Part shown: piece after piece, positions 17,225-24,712 of the stretch
How the letters are laid out: every line of letters begins with the position of its first letter
Position numbering within the stretch: the first letter of the stretch is position 1
From: Agrococcus sp.
GTDB lineage: Bacteria > Actinomycetota > Actinomycetes > Actinomycetales > Microbacteriaceae
NCBI GenBank assembly: GCA_031178105.1
Contig: JAPSJX010000008.1
Location: 1-43,266, forward strand
Direction: 5' to 3'
DNA: 43,266 nt
The notes under the pieces: model-generated
Seen by the model: only the letters and a program-made list of their open reading frames with translations
Told to the model about the DNA's origin: nothing
Database searches by the model: none
Translations under genes and position numbers: made by a program

Positions 17225-20200
17225 CTAGTGGAGCCGGCCGCGCCCGGTCGTGGGACCGGGAGCCGACTCCGCGTACACGTAGGTGCGCTCCGTGGAGCCG
17301 TCCAGCTCGAAGAGCACGACCCCGAGGTACTGCTCGTTGGCGCCGAGGCCGCGCCACCCGGCGTCGACCGTGAAGCTGTCGCCGACCGAGACCTGCTGCG
17401 ACGACGGGGTCGCCGTGAGCTTCCCCTTGCCACCGGTGGGCGACAGCGCCGCGTGCTCGAGCACGAACGGCGTCGCAGCGCCTCCGGCGACGTCGTAGAC
17501 GTGCACCACCACCGCGTAGTCGCCGGGCCGTGGGTCCTCGAGGAGCACCGCCTCGTCGGCGGACGACGTGCCGCCCACCCATTCCTCGACGGCCTGGCCC
17601 GAGCTGTTCAGTCGGTAGACGTAGAGGTCCAGGTCGGCCACCGACTCGTCGCCCGCGAGCACGAAGTCGTGCGCGAGCTCGCCCTGGCGGATCGTGACGG
17701 GATAGACGAACTCGTCGTCCACCACGCCGGTGCCGCGTCCGAGGTCCTCGTACGCCGCGAAGCCCGCAGCGGTCGTGCGGAGCGCTCCGGAGGATCCGGC
17801 GATGCCCTCGATCTCGACGGAGCCGACACGTCCCGATGCGGTCGCCCACTCCGGGGCGTCCAGCGCGAGCGGGCGGACCGCGATCGGCGAGCGCACGGCA
17901 TGCACGTCGTTCGCCCACGTCAGGGACCCGGTCGCCCAGGCGTTCGGGGTGGCGGACGCCACGGTGAAGGTCACCGAGTAGGTCTGCGTGTCACCCGGCT
18001 CGGCGAAGTCGAGCGTCTGCGGCGACACCTCGACCTCCACGCCGTCGACGCCCTCGACCGACACCGCGTAGCTGCCGGCCTCGTGCGCCGTCAGCGTGCG
18101 GGTGACCGTCTGCGATCCCGCGAGCGCGCCGATGCCGATCGACGGGATGTTGAGGTCGCTCGGATCGATCGCCTCGCCCACCCACGCGTCGGGCAGGCCG
18201 TAGCCGAGGCCGCGGAGGTAGCCGTACCAGTCCTCGGTGCCGTTCTCGTAGTACAGCCCGGGGCTCAGGAAGGACGGGGAGTCGACGATCCCCGCACCCT
18301 GGCCGAACGGGTCGGTCTCGCGCTCGCCGTTCGCCTGCACGGTGTCGTCGGCGCTCGTCATGAGCGCGCTCTTCACCTCAGCGGGCGAGGCGAGCGGGTG
18401 CTCGGAGAGGTAGACGGCGGCGAGTCCGGCGATGTGCGGGGCAGCCATCGAGGTGCCCGACAGGAACTCGTAGCGGTCGGGACCGCCGGGTGCCTGCCAC
18501 GCCGCCGCGACGATGCCGACGCCAGGAGCGGCGACATCGGGCTTGATGACATCCGAGCCGTTCGCGAGCACCGGGCCGCGCGACGAGAAGCCGGCGACGA
18601 CGGGCGCGGGCGTCGAGGTGCCGGAGGTGTTCCCCTGCGTCAGGGTGACGGTCTGGCGCGCCGCCGCCGCCGCGTTGACGGCAGCCAGGTGCTGCGCGTC
18701 GACGTGGACGGTCGGGATGGCGTGATCGTCGAGGTCGATCGACCCGGGGGTCACGTTGACGACGATCGCGCCGGTCGCGCCGGCTGCCGCCGCGACCTGC
18801 GACTTCTCGACCCGGGGGTTGCCGCCGCGCTCGCAGACCACGATCTGGCCGGCGGCGCGTGCGGCATCGAGCGAGCCGGGCAGGCAGAGCGCGGCATCGC
18901 CGGCCGCCTTCCCGGCGGCCGGGATCGCGCGCCCGGCGACGAGCTGGCCCGTGAGGCCCGCAGCGGGCACCGTGATGGATGCGCCGGCGACCTTCGAGCC
19001 GTTCGCGAACGTCACGGTCGCCTCGTAGTTCGGGATCGTCGTCGCCGCGACCGTCGTGTACCACGGCGACGCGTGGTCGACCGTGGATGCGCCGGGGCCG
19101 GAGTTCCCGGCAGAGGCGGAGACGAAGACGCCCGCGGCTGCAGCGCCGAGGAACGCGACGTCGGTGGCGGCGACGACCGAGGTCGCCGCGCCGCCGCCGA
19201 TGGAGTAGTTGATGACGTCGACGCCGTCGATCACAGCCTGGTCGATCGCTGCGACGAGGTCGGTCGAGGCGCAGCCGTCGTCGGTGCTCACGGCGGGGTG
19301 GGGGCCCGACCAGCAGACCTTGTACGCGGCGATGCGCGCCTCGGGAGCGACGCCCGACATGGTGCCGAGGTCGGCGCCGCCGACCGACGCGATCGCGACG
19401 TCCGCGTTGCCCGCTGCGGTCGAGGCCGTGTGCGAGCCGTGGCCGTCGCCGTCGCGCGGCGAGGCGTACTCGCCGGGCACCTGCGCCTGGGTGCCGAGCC
19501 GGCTCGCGCCGAACCCGTCGAGGAAGTAGCGGGCGCCGACGATCTTGGTGGAGCAGTCATCGGCGCTGAAGCCGGGGCCGGTCTCGCAGACGCCCGTGAA
19601 CGTGCTGCCGTCGCGCTTGACGTAGGTGATCGTCTCGCCGTCGAGGTAGGGCTCGGAGCCGGCGACCGTGCCGAGCGGCTCGCCGGCGAAGAAGGGGTTC
19701 TCGGGGGCGATGCCCGTGTCGAGCACGCCGACGACGACGCCGGCGCCGGCCTCGCCCATGCCGCCGACCCGGCCCCAGAGCGCCTCGAGCTCGAGGTGGT
19801 CGTTGGCGGGCGAGCTCGTGATCTGGAGGATCTCGTCGGCCTCGACCGAGCGCACGCCGGCCTGGCGCGACAGGTCCTGCGCCTGGTCCGCGGTGAGGTC
19901 GGCGACGAAGCCGTTGATCGCAGCGGTCAGATCGACGTCGATCGTGGCGCCCACGGAGGCGGCGACGTCCTGGTGGCGGGCCTCCAGATGCGCGCTGTAC
20001 GCCCGCGATGCAGGCGACGCGGCGTCGAGGTCCTGGCCGCGCTGCGGCGCGGTCGGCGCGAGTCCGCGGATGCCGCCCTCGTAGGTGGCGAGGGCGTCCT
20101 CGGCGAGGACGACGACGTAGCGCCCGTCCTCGAAGGCTGCGGTGCCAGACGGCAATGCGACGGCATTGGCCGTCGCGGCGCTCAGGAGGCTCGCGCTCGC

Positions 20201-20272
20201 GCCGAGCGCGACCGCTGTCCCGACCGCGACTGCGCGGCGCACAGCTGTCCTCTTCCTGCTCGGTGACGACAC
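17225..20272 (-). CDS. Secreted S8 (subtilisin-like) protease without wall-binding repeats
   Basis: A 1015-residue exported protease, paralogous to the neighbour at 13053-16997 along signal peptide, I9 propeptide, catalytic, PA and C-terminal beta domains. Triad residues are Asp185 (VLDTGIAPENP), His278 (DGHGSHTAS) and Ser608 (LSGTSMAAPH); the oxyanion Asn is in SAGNSGPG. It ends after the domain containing LGANEQYLGVVLFELDG, just where the paralogue continues into wall-binding repeats, so it is probably released rather than retained. The start is taken at the GTG preceded by GAAGGGAAG, which gives a clean signal peptide (RKRTAVRRAVAVG to SAATANA). In-frame starts at 20317 and 20332 would add 15-20 residues ahead of it. 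Confidence 0.92.
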   Translation of the reverse strand: MSSPSRKRTAVRRAVAVGTAVALGASASLLSAATANAVALPSGTAAFEDGRYVVVLAEDALATYEGGIRGLAPTAPQRGQDLDAASPASRAYSAHLEARHQDVAASVGATIDVDLTAAINGFVADLTADQAQDLSRQAGVRSVEADEILQITSSPANDHLELEALWGRVGGMGEAGAGVVVGVLDTGIAPENPFFAGEPLGTVAGSEPYLDGETITYVKRDGSTFTGVCETGPGFSADDCSTKIVGARYFLDGFGASRLGTQAQVPGEYASPRDGDGHGSHTASTAAGNADVAIASVGGADLGTMSGVAPEARIAAYKVCWSGPHPAVSTDDGCASTDLVAAIDQAVIDGVDVINYSIGGGAATSVVAATDVAFLGAAAAGVFVSASAGNSGPGASTVDHASPWYTTVAATTIPNYEATVTFANGSKVAGASITVPAAGLTGQLVAGRAIPAAGKAAGDAALCLPGSLDAARAAGQIVVCERGGNPRVEKSQVAAAAGATGAIVVNVTPGSIDLDDHAIPTVHVDAQHLAAVNAAAAARQTVTLTQGNTSGTSTPAPVVAGFSSRGPVLANGSDVIKPDVAAPGVGIVAAAWQAPGGPDRYEFLSGTSMAAPHIAGLAAVYLSEHPLASPAEVKSALMTSADDTVQANGERETDPFGQGAGIVDSPSFLSPGLYYENGTEDWYGYLRGLGYGLPDAWVGEAIDPSDLNIPSIGIGALAGSQTVTRTLTAHEAGSYAVSVEGVDGVEVEVSPQTLDFAEPGDTQTYSVTFTVASATPNAWATGSLTWANDVHAVRSPIAVRPLALDAPEWATASGRVGSVEIEGIAGSSGALRTTAAGFAAYEDLGRGTGVVDDEFVYPVTIRQGELAHDFVLAGDESVADLDLYVYRLNSSGQAVEEWVGGTSSADEAVLLEDPRPGDYAVVVHVYDVAGGAATPFVLEHAALSPTGGKGKLTATPSSQQVSVGDSFTVDAGWRGLGANEQYLGVVLFELDGSTERTYVYAESAPGPTTGRGRLH

Positions 20273-20354
20273 GGTCTTCCCTTCGGATGGCTGCCCTGTG
20301 GGGGCTGAAGCATCCATCCTGACGGGTTCCAAGGCCGCAAAGTTGCACGATCAC

Positions 20355-20377
20355 AAGCGTTATGCTTTCGTGATCTG
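20355..20377 (-). promoter_or_regulatory. Direct-repeat regulatory site shared by both protease genes (copy 2)
   Basis: On the plus strand it reads GTTAT, six bases, GTGAT, and matches the site at 17093-17115 in 19 of 23 positions. It is about 83-105 bases before the start of the second protease gene and also just upstream of the -10 box of pta (20393), so it could act on both divergent units. Confidence 0.5.
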
Positions 20378-20392
20378 CCAGGCGCGGGGGAC

Positions 20393-20398
20393 TAGCCT
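20393..20398 (+). promoter_or_regulatory. -10 box TAGCCT for leaderless pta
   Basis: TAGCCT is followed by seven bases and then the GTG at 20406, which fixes the start of pta. No ribosome-binding site precedes the GTG. Confidence 0.6.
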
Positions 20399-20405
20399 GT
20401 GGCTC

Positions 20406-22514
20406 GTGCCGACCCGCATCGTGATCGCGTCCCCTGAAGGCCATGCCGGCAAGTCGATCGTCGCGCTCGGGCTCGTCGAGGCGCTGAGCCGCCGCGTCGG
20501 GCGGGTGGGGGTGTTCCGACCGATCGCCCGCTCGGCGGAGGAGCGCGACCGCGTGCTCGAGCTGCTGCTCGCCCACGACGCCGTCGACCTCGAGTACGAC
20601 GAGGCGATCGGCACCACCTACGCCGCCGTCCACGACGACGCGGAGGCGGCGCTGTCGACGATCGTCGACCGATACCACCGCATCGACGAGCGATTCGATG
20701 CCATCGTGATCGTCGGATCCGACTACACCGACGTCGGCAGCCCGACGGAGCTGGGATTCAATGCGCGGGTCGCCGCCAACCTCGGCGCTTCGGTGCTGCT
20801 GGTGCTGGGCGGCCACGACCCGGAGACCGACGCACCGCGCACCGCCGACCAGCTCCGCCAGCTCGCCGAGGTGACGACCGCGGAGCTGACCGGGGCGCAC
20901 GCCTCCATCGCGGGCGTCATCGTCAACCGCGCGGATCCCGCTGCGATCGACGGCATCCCGGCCGCGATCGCCGACGCGGTGCCCGCCGAGGTGCCGGTGT
21001 GGTCGATCCCCGAGGATGCGCTGCTCAGCGCGCCGAGCGTCGGCACGCTGTTCCGCGCAGCCGATGCCGAGCTGATCCGCGGCGACCCGGAGCTGCTGCA
21101 GCGCGAGTCGCTCGGCACCGTCGTGGCGGGCATGTCGATGGAGCACGTGCTCGAGCGCCTCATCGAGGGCGGCATCCTCGTGATGCCCGGCGACCGCTCC
21201 GACGTCGTCGTCGGCACGCTGCTCGCGCAGCAGTCCGAGACGTTCCCCTCCATCGCGGGCATCGTGCTGAACGGCGGCTTCGAGCTGCACCCCGCCGTGC
21301 AGCGACTGCTCGACGGCCTCGACCTCGACCTGCCGATCGGCCGCAGCCCGCACGGCACGTACGAGACCGCGCGTCGCATCGCCACCACGCGCGGCTCGCT
21401 CATCGACGGAACGCAGCGCAAGCGCGACGCGGCGCTCGCCCTCTTCGACGAGCACGTCGACGCGGAGGCGCTGCTCGAGCGGCTGGAGGTCGCGACGAGC
21501 GACGTCGTCACGCCGCTCATCTTCGAGCACAGCCTCGTCGAGCGCGCGCGGTCCGACGTGCGGCACATCGTGCTCCCGGAGGGCGAGGACGACCGCATCC
21601 TGCAGGCCGCATCGACGGTCCTCGCGCGCGGCATCGCGCGCCTCACGATCCTGGGCGACGAGGCCGCCACCCGCCAGCGCGCCGCAGCGCTCGGCCTCGA
21701 CCTCGCCGACGCCCGCATCGTCGCCACCGACGACGAGGAGCTGCGTCCGCGCTACGCCGCCGAGTACCAGCGGCTGCGCGCGCACAAGGGCGTGACGATC
21801 GAGCAGGCCATGGAGCGGCTGCTCGACGTCTCGTACTTCGGCACCCTCATGGTGCACACCGGCGACGCCGACGGCATGGTCTCGGGGGCGGCGCACACCA
21901 CCGCGCACACCATCAAGCCGTCGTTCGAGACGATCAAGACGAAGCCCGGCGTCTCGGTCGTCTCGAGCGTCTTCCTCATGGCGCTCTCCGACCGCGTGCT
22001 CGTCTACGGCGACTGCGCGGTCATCCCCGAGCCGACCGTGGAGGAGCTCGCCGACATCGCCATCTCGTCGGCGCAGACGGCGCGCGACTTCGGCATCGAG
22101 CCGCGGGTGGCGATGCTCTCGTACTCGACCGGCGAATCGGGCACGGGCGCCGAGGTCGACCGGGTGCGCGCGGCCACGACGCTCGTGCGCGAGCGCGCGC
22201 CGGAGCTGCTCGTCGAGGGGCCGCTGCAGTACGACGCGGCGGCGGATGCGGCGGTCGCGCAGAAGAAGATGCCCGACTCGCAGGTGGCCGGACGGGCGAC
22301 CGTCTTCGTCTTCCCCGACCTCAACACGGGCAACAACACCTACAAGGCGGTGCAGCGGTCGGCGGGGGCGCTCGCGATCGGGCCCGTGCTGCAGGGCCTG
22401 AACAAGCCGGTCAACGACCTGTCCCGCGGTGCGCTCGTGAGCGACATCGTGAACACTATCGCCATCACCGCGATCCAGGCCCAGGCCGAGGCGAGCGGGG
22501 AGGACGGGGCATGA
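20406..22514 (+). CDS. pta: Phosphate acetyltransferase
   Basis: Converts acetyl-CoA and phosphate to acetyl phosphate and CoA, the first step of acetate overflow. At 702 residues it is the long form (E. coli Pta is 714). It has an N-terminal P-loop BioD/CobQ-like domain (ASPEGHAGKS, residues 9-18), a central DRTGG domain with GDRSDV at about 260, and the C-terminal PTA_PTB catalytic domain from about 375 (LPEGEDDRIL, LSYSTGESGTG, DLNTGNNTYK). The start is set by the -10 box at 20393. The stop overlaps ackA (ATGA), so both enzymes are co-translated. Confidence 0.96.
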   Translation: MPTRIVIASPEGHAGKSIVALGLVEALSRRVGRVGVFRPIARSAEERDRVLELLLAHDAVDLEYDEAIGTTYAAVHDDAEAALSTIVDRYHRIDERFDAIVIVGSDYTDVGSPTELGFNARVAANLGASVLLVLGGHDPETDAPRTADQLRQLAEVTTAELTGAHASIAGVIVNRADPAAIDGIPAAIADAVPAEVPVWSIPEDALLSAPSVGTLFRAADAELIRGDPELLQRESLGTVVAGMSMEHVLERLIEGGILVMPGDRSDVVVGTLLAQQSETFPSIAGIVLNGGFELHPAVQRLLDGLDLDLPIGRSPHGTYETARRIATTRGSLIDGTQRKRDAALALFDEHVDAEALLERLEVATSDVVTPLIFEHSLVERARSDVRHIVLPEGEDDRILQAASTVLARGIARLTILGDEAATRQRAAALGLDLADARIVATDDEELRPRYAAEYQRLRAHKGVTIEQAMERLLDVSYFGTLMVHTGDADGMVSGAAHTTAHTIKPSFETIKTKPGVSVVSSVFLMALSDRVLVYGDCAVIPEPTVEELADIAISSAQTARDFGIEPRVAMLSYSTGESGTGAEVDRVRAATTLVRERAPELLVEGPLQYDAAADAAVAQKKMPDSQVAGRATVFVFPDLNTGNNTYKAVQRSAGALAIGPVLQGLNKPVNDLSRGALVSDIVNTIAITAIQAQAEASGEDGA

Positions 22515-23698
22515 GCCGCTCGGTGTTCGTCATCAACGCGGGCTCGTCGAGCCTGAAGTACCAGCTCGTCGACGTCGACTCCGGCGAGGCCCTCGCCGGC
22601 GGGCTCATCGAGCGCATCGGCGAGACGACCGGCGAGGCGAAGCACGAGGCGCCCGGCATCCCGAAGGTGGTCGAGCGGCGCGTCATCCCCGACCACGAGC
22701 ACGCCTTCGGCTGGGTGCTGCGCCAGTTCGACGCGCACGGCCCGTCGCTCGACAGCGCGCAGCTGCTCGGCATCGGGCACCGCGTCGTGCAGGGGGGCGC
22801 CCGCTTCGACCGAGCGGTGCGCATCGACGAGGACGTGCAGCAGCAGATCGAGGACCTCGCCCCGCTCGCGCCGCTCCACAACCCGGCGAACCTGCAGGGC
22901 ATCCGCTCGGCCCGCGCCACGTTCCCCGGCTACCCGCACGTCGCCGTCTTCGACACGGCCTTCCACCTCACCATCCCGCCCGCAGCGCACCGCTACGCGA
23001 TCGACGCCCGCGTCGCCGCCGAGCACCGCATCCGCAAGTACGGCTTCCACGGCACGAGCCACCAGTTCGTCTCGCGTCGCACGGCGGAGCTGCTCGGGCG
23101 CCCGCTCGAGGAGGTCAACACGATCGTGCTGCACCTCGGCAACGGCGCGTCGGCGACAGCAGTGCGCGGCGGCAGGAGCGTCGAGACGTCGATGGGCATG
23201 ACGCCGCTCGCGGGGCTCGTGATGGGCTCGCGCTCCGGCGACATCGACCCGGGCGTGGTCTTCCACCTCCACCGCGTCGCCGGGCTCTCGGTCGACGAGA
23301 TCGACACGCTGCTGAACAAGCGCTCCGGGCTGCTCGGGATGACCGGCACGGGCGACATGCGCGACGTGCTGCAGGCGGCGGACGCCGGCACCGAGCGGGC
23401 GGTCGAGGCGCTCGAGGTCGTCGGGCACCGCCTCCGCGGCACGGTCGGGGCGTACCTCGCGCACCTCGGGCGCACGGACGCCATCGCCTTCACCGCGGGC
23501 ATCGGCGAGAACGCCGCGCGGGTGCGCGAGATCGCGCTCGAGGGGCTCGAGGGGCTCGGCATCGTGCTCGACCCCGAGCGGAACGCGGGCCGCGGCGAGC
23601 GGCGCATCTCGGCGGACGGGTCCGCGATCGAGGTGTGGGTCGTGCCGACGAACGAGGAGCTCGAGATCGCGCGACAGGTCGCCGAGCTCGTCGGCTGA
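22511..23698 (+). CDS. ackA: Acetate kinase
   Basis: Makes acetate and ATP from acetyl phosphate and ADP, completing the Pta-AckA route. The 395-residue protein is of normal length and shows the ASKHA signature VINAGSSSLKYQL, GHRVVQGG, the catalytic segment VAVFDTAFH, KYGFHGTSH, LHLGNGASATA, MGMTPLAGLVMGSRSGDIDP and FTAGIGENA. Its ATG overlaps the pta stop. It ends back to back with the convergent membrane-cytochrome gene, with no space between stop codons. Confidence 0.97.
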   Translation: MSRSVFVINAGSSSLKYQLVDVDSGEALAGGLIERIGETTGEAKHEAPGIPKVVERRVIPDHEHAFGWVLRQFDAHGPSLDSAQLLGIGHRVVQGGARFDRAVRIDEDVQQQIEDLAPLAPLHNPANLQGIRSARATFPGYPHVAVFDTAFHLTIPPAAHRYAIDARVAAEHRIRKYGFHGTSHQFVSRRTAELLGRPLEEVNTIVLHLGNGASATAVRGGRSVETSMGMTPLAGLVMGSRSGDIDPGVVFHLHRVAGLSVDEIDTLLNKRSGLLGMTGTGDMRDVLQAADAGTERAVEALEVVGHRLRGTVGAYLAHLGRTDAIAFTAGIGENAARVREIALEGLEGLGIVLDPERNAGRGERRISADGSAIEVWVVPTNEELEIARQVAELVG

Positions 23699-24484
23699 TC
23701 AGCGCTCGGCGAGCTCGCCGATCGCGAACCGGCTGAGCTGCTCGGCGGGCTCCGCCTGGCCGGTGTGCTGCGCGCGGAAGTCGTCGCTCGCGTCCGTGCC
23801 GCAGATGGCGAGGATGCGGTCGGGTCCGCCGGGGTGCTGCGTCACCCACTCCGTGAGGTCGTAGACGGTGCCCTCGATGGCCGCCCAGCAGCTCGCGGAG
23901 TCGTCGTGCTGGGCGACCTCCGCGATCGAGATGCCATCGGTGCCGTCGCCGGTCTGCGAGGGGCTGGGATCGGGCGCCGCGGTGGCGTCAGCACCGGAGG
24001 ACGCGGCTGGCAACCGATCGCCCCAGACCGCGGTCGCGCCGGAGTGGCCGGTGAGCACGGTGACGATGAGCGACGCGAGCGCGACGGTGGCGAGCACGAT
24101 CCCGACGATGAGGCCGATGACGCCGGCCGCGCGGCGCTGCCGCACCCGCCGGCGCTCCCACAGCCACCACGCGAGGGTCGAGGCGAACAGGATCCACGCC
24201 ATCGCGACCAGCCAGTTGCCGAGCTCCTGGTGGCGGCCGGGATCGCCGACGCGCGCGGCGAGCGCCTCGCCCGACAGCTTCGCGACGAGCGAGCCGACGG
24301 CCGCGATGCCGAGCACCGCCACGACGGGCCAGCCGAGCGGCGTGCGCCAGCGCGGCACGAGCAGCAGCAGGATCACCGCGAGCGCGCCGAGCGGCAGCAG
24401 CACGACCGGTACGTGCACCGCGAGCGGGTGCAGCGGGAGGTCGAAGGCGGTGTCGAACGGGTTGCCGGAGGCGGCGATCGTCAT
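23699..24484 (-). CDS. DUF2231 membrane protein fused to a cytochrome b5-like domain
   Basis: A 261-residue fusion. Residues 1-165 are a DUF2231-type membrane domain with four helices and conserved histidines in LHPLAVHVPV and LTGHSGATAVWG. A low-complexity Ser/Pro/Asp linker (about 166-190) leads to a cytochrome b5-like domain (190-261). That domain has DDSASCWAAIEGTVYDLTEW, the heme-ligand motif HPGG and the second ligand in FRAQHTG, so both heme histidines are present. The protein should carry electrons at the membrane; partners are unknown. Transcription is probably leaderless (TATCGT six bases before the ATG), divergent from the SRP RNA promoter. Confidence 0.85.
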   Translation of the reverse strand: MTIAASGNPFDTAFDLPLHPLAVHVPVVLLPLGALAVILLLLVPRWRTPLGWPVVAVLGIAAVGSLVAKLSGEALAARVGDPGRHQELGNWLVAMAWILFASTLAWWLWERRRVRQRRAAGVIGLIVGIVLATVALASLIVTVLTGHSGATAVWGDRLPAASSGADATAAPDPSPSQTGDGTDGISIAEVAQHDDSASCWAAIEGTVYDLTEWVTQHPGGPDRILAICGTDASDDFRAQHTGQAEPAEQLSRFAIGELAER

Positions 24485-24490
24485 GCGAAG

Positions 24491-24496
24491 ACGATA
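24491..24496 (-). promoter_or_regulatory. -10 box TATCGT, leaderless start of the DUF2231-b5 gene
   Basis: On the minus strand TATCGT is followed by six bases and the ATG at 24484; there is no Shine-Dalgarno sequence. Confidence 0.55.
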
Positions 24497-24533
24497 GCGG
24501 GAGCCCGCGGTGCCGAGCTGCGCCGGCATTCGG

Positions 24534-24539
24534 TACGAT
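24534..24539 (+). promoter_or_regulatory. -10 box TACGAT for the SRP RNA
   Basis: TACGAT ends seven bases before the inferred 5' end of the SRP RNA at 24546, as expected for a -10 element. Confidence 0.6.
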
Positions 24540-24545
24540 GGATGC

Positions 24546-24633
24546 GGCTCCCCGCGTGGCGCCATCCAGGCCAAATCCCCCAGGTCGGAGACGAAGCAAG
24601 GGCAACCGGGCTCTGGCGGGTGCGCGGGGAGTC
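24546..24633 (+). ncRNA. ffs: Signal recognition particle RNA (4.5S type)
   Basis: A short rod-shaped RNA. The closing stem CTCCCCGCG (24548-24556) pairs with CGCGGGGAG (24623-24631). The conserved Ffh-binding domain appears as CAGG, TCG, loop GAGA, CGA, AGCA (about 24581-24597), matching the bacterial layout CAGG, stem, GNRA-like loop, stem, AGCA. The apical loop is GAGA rather than the usual GGAA. Its position just before dnaX is the usual actinobacterial synteny. The ends are inferred from pairing and the promoter. Confidence 0.88.
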
Positions 24634-24700
24634 CCTCATGTCGCGGCCCGTCGAAGGTCGCCTCGTCGCACGAGCGGCGGCCGGCGTGGGCGGCGGGAAG

Positions 24701-24706
24701 TAGCCT
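24701..24706 (+). promoter_or_regulatory. -10 box TAGCCT for leaderless dnaX
   Basis: TAGCCT is followed by six bases and the ATG at 24713. Confidence 0.6.
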
Positions 24707-24712
24707 GGGCGC

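Noticed and set aside
20349-20375. GATCAC...GTGATC inverted repeat as an operator
   Set aside because: The arms are short with a two-base offset, and the region is better explained by the direct repeat shared with the other protease gene.
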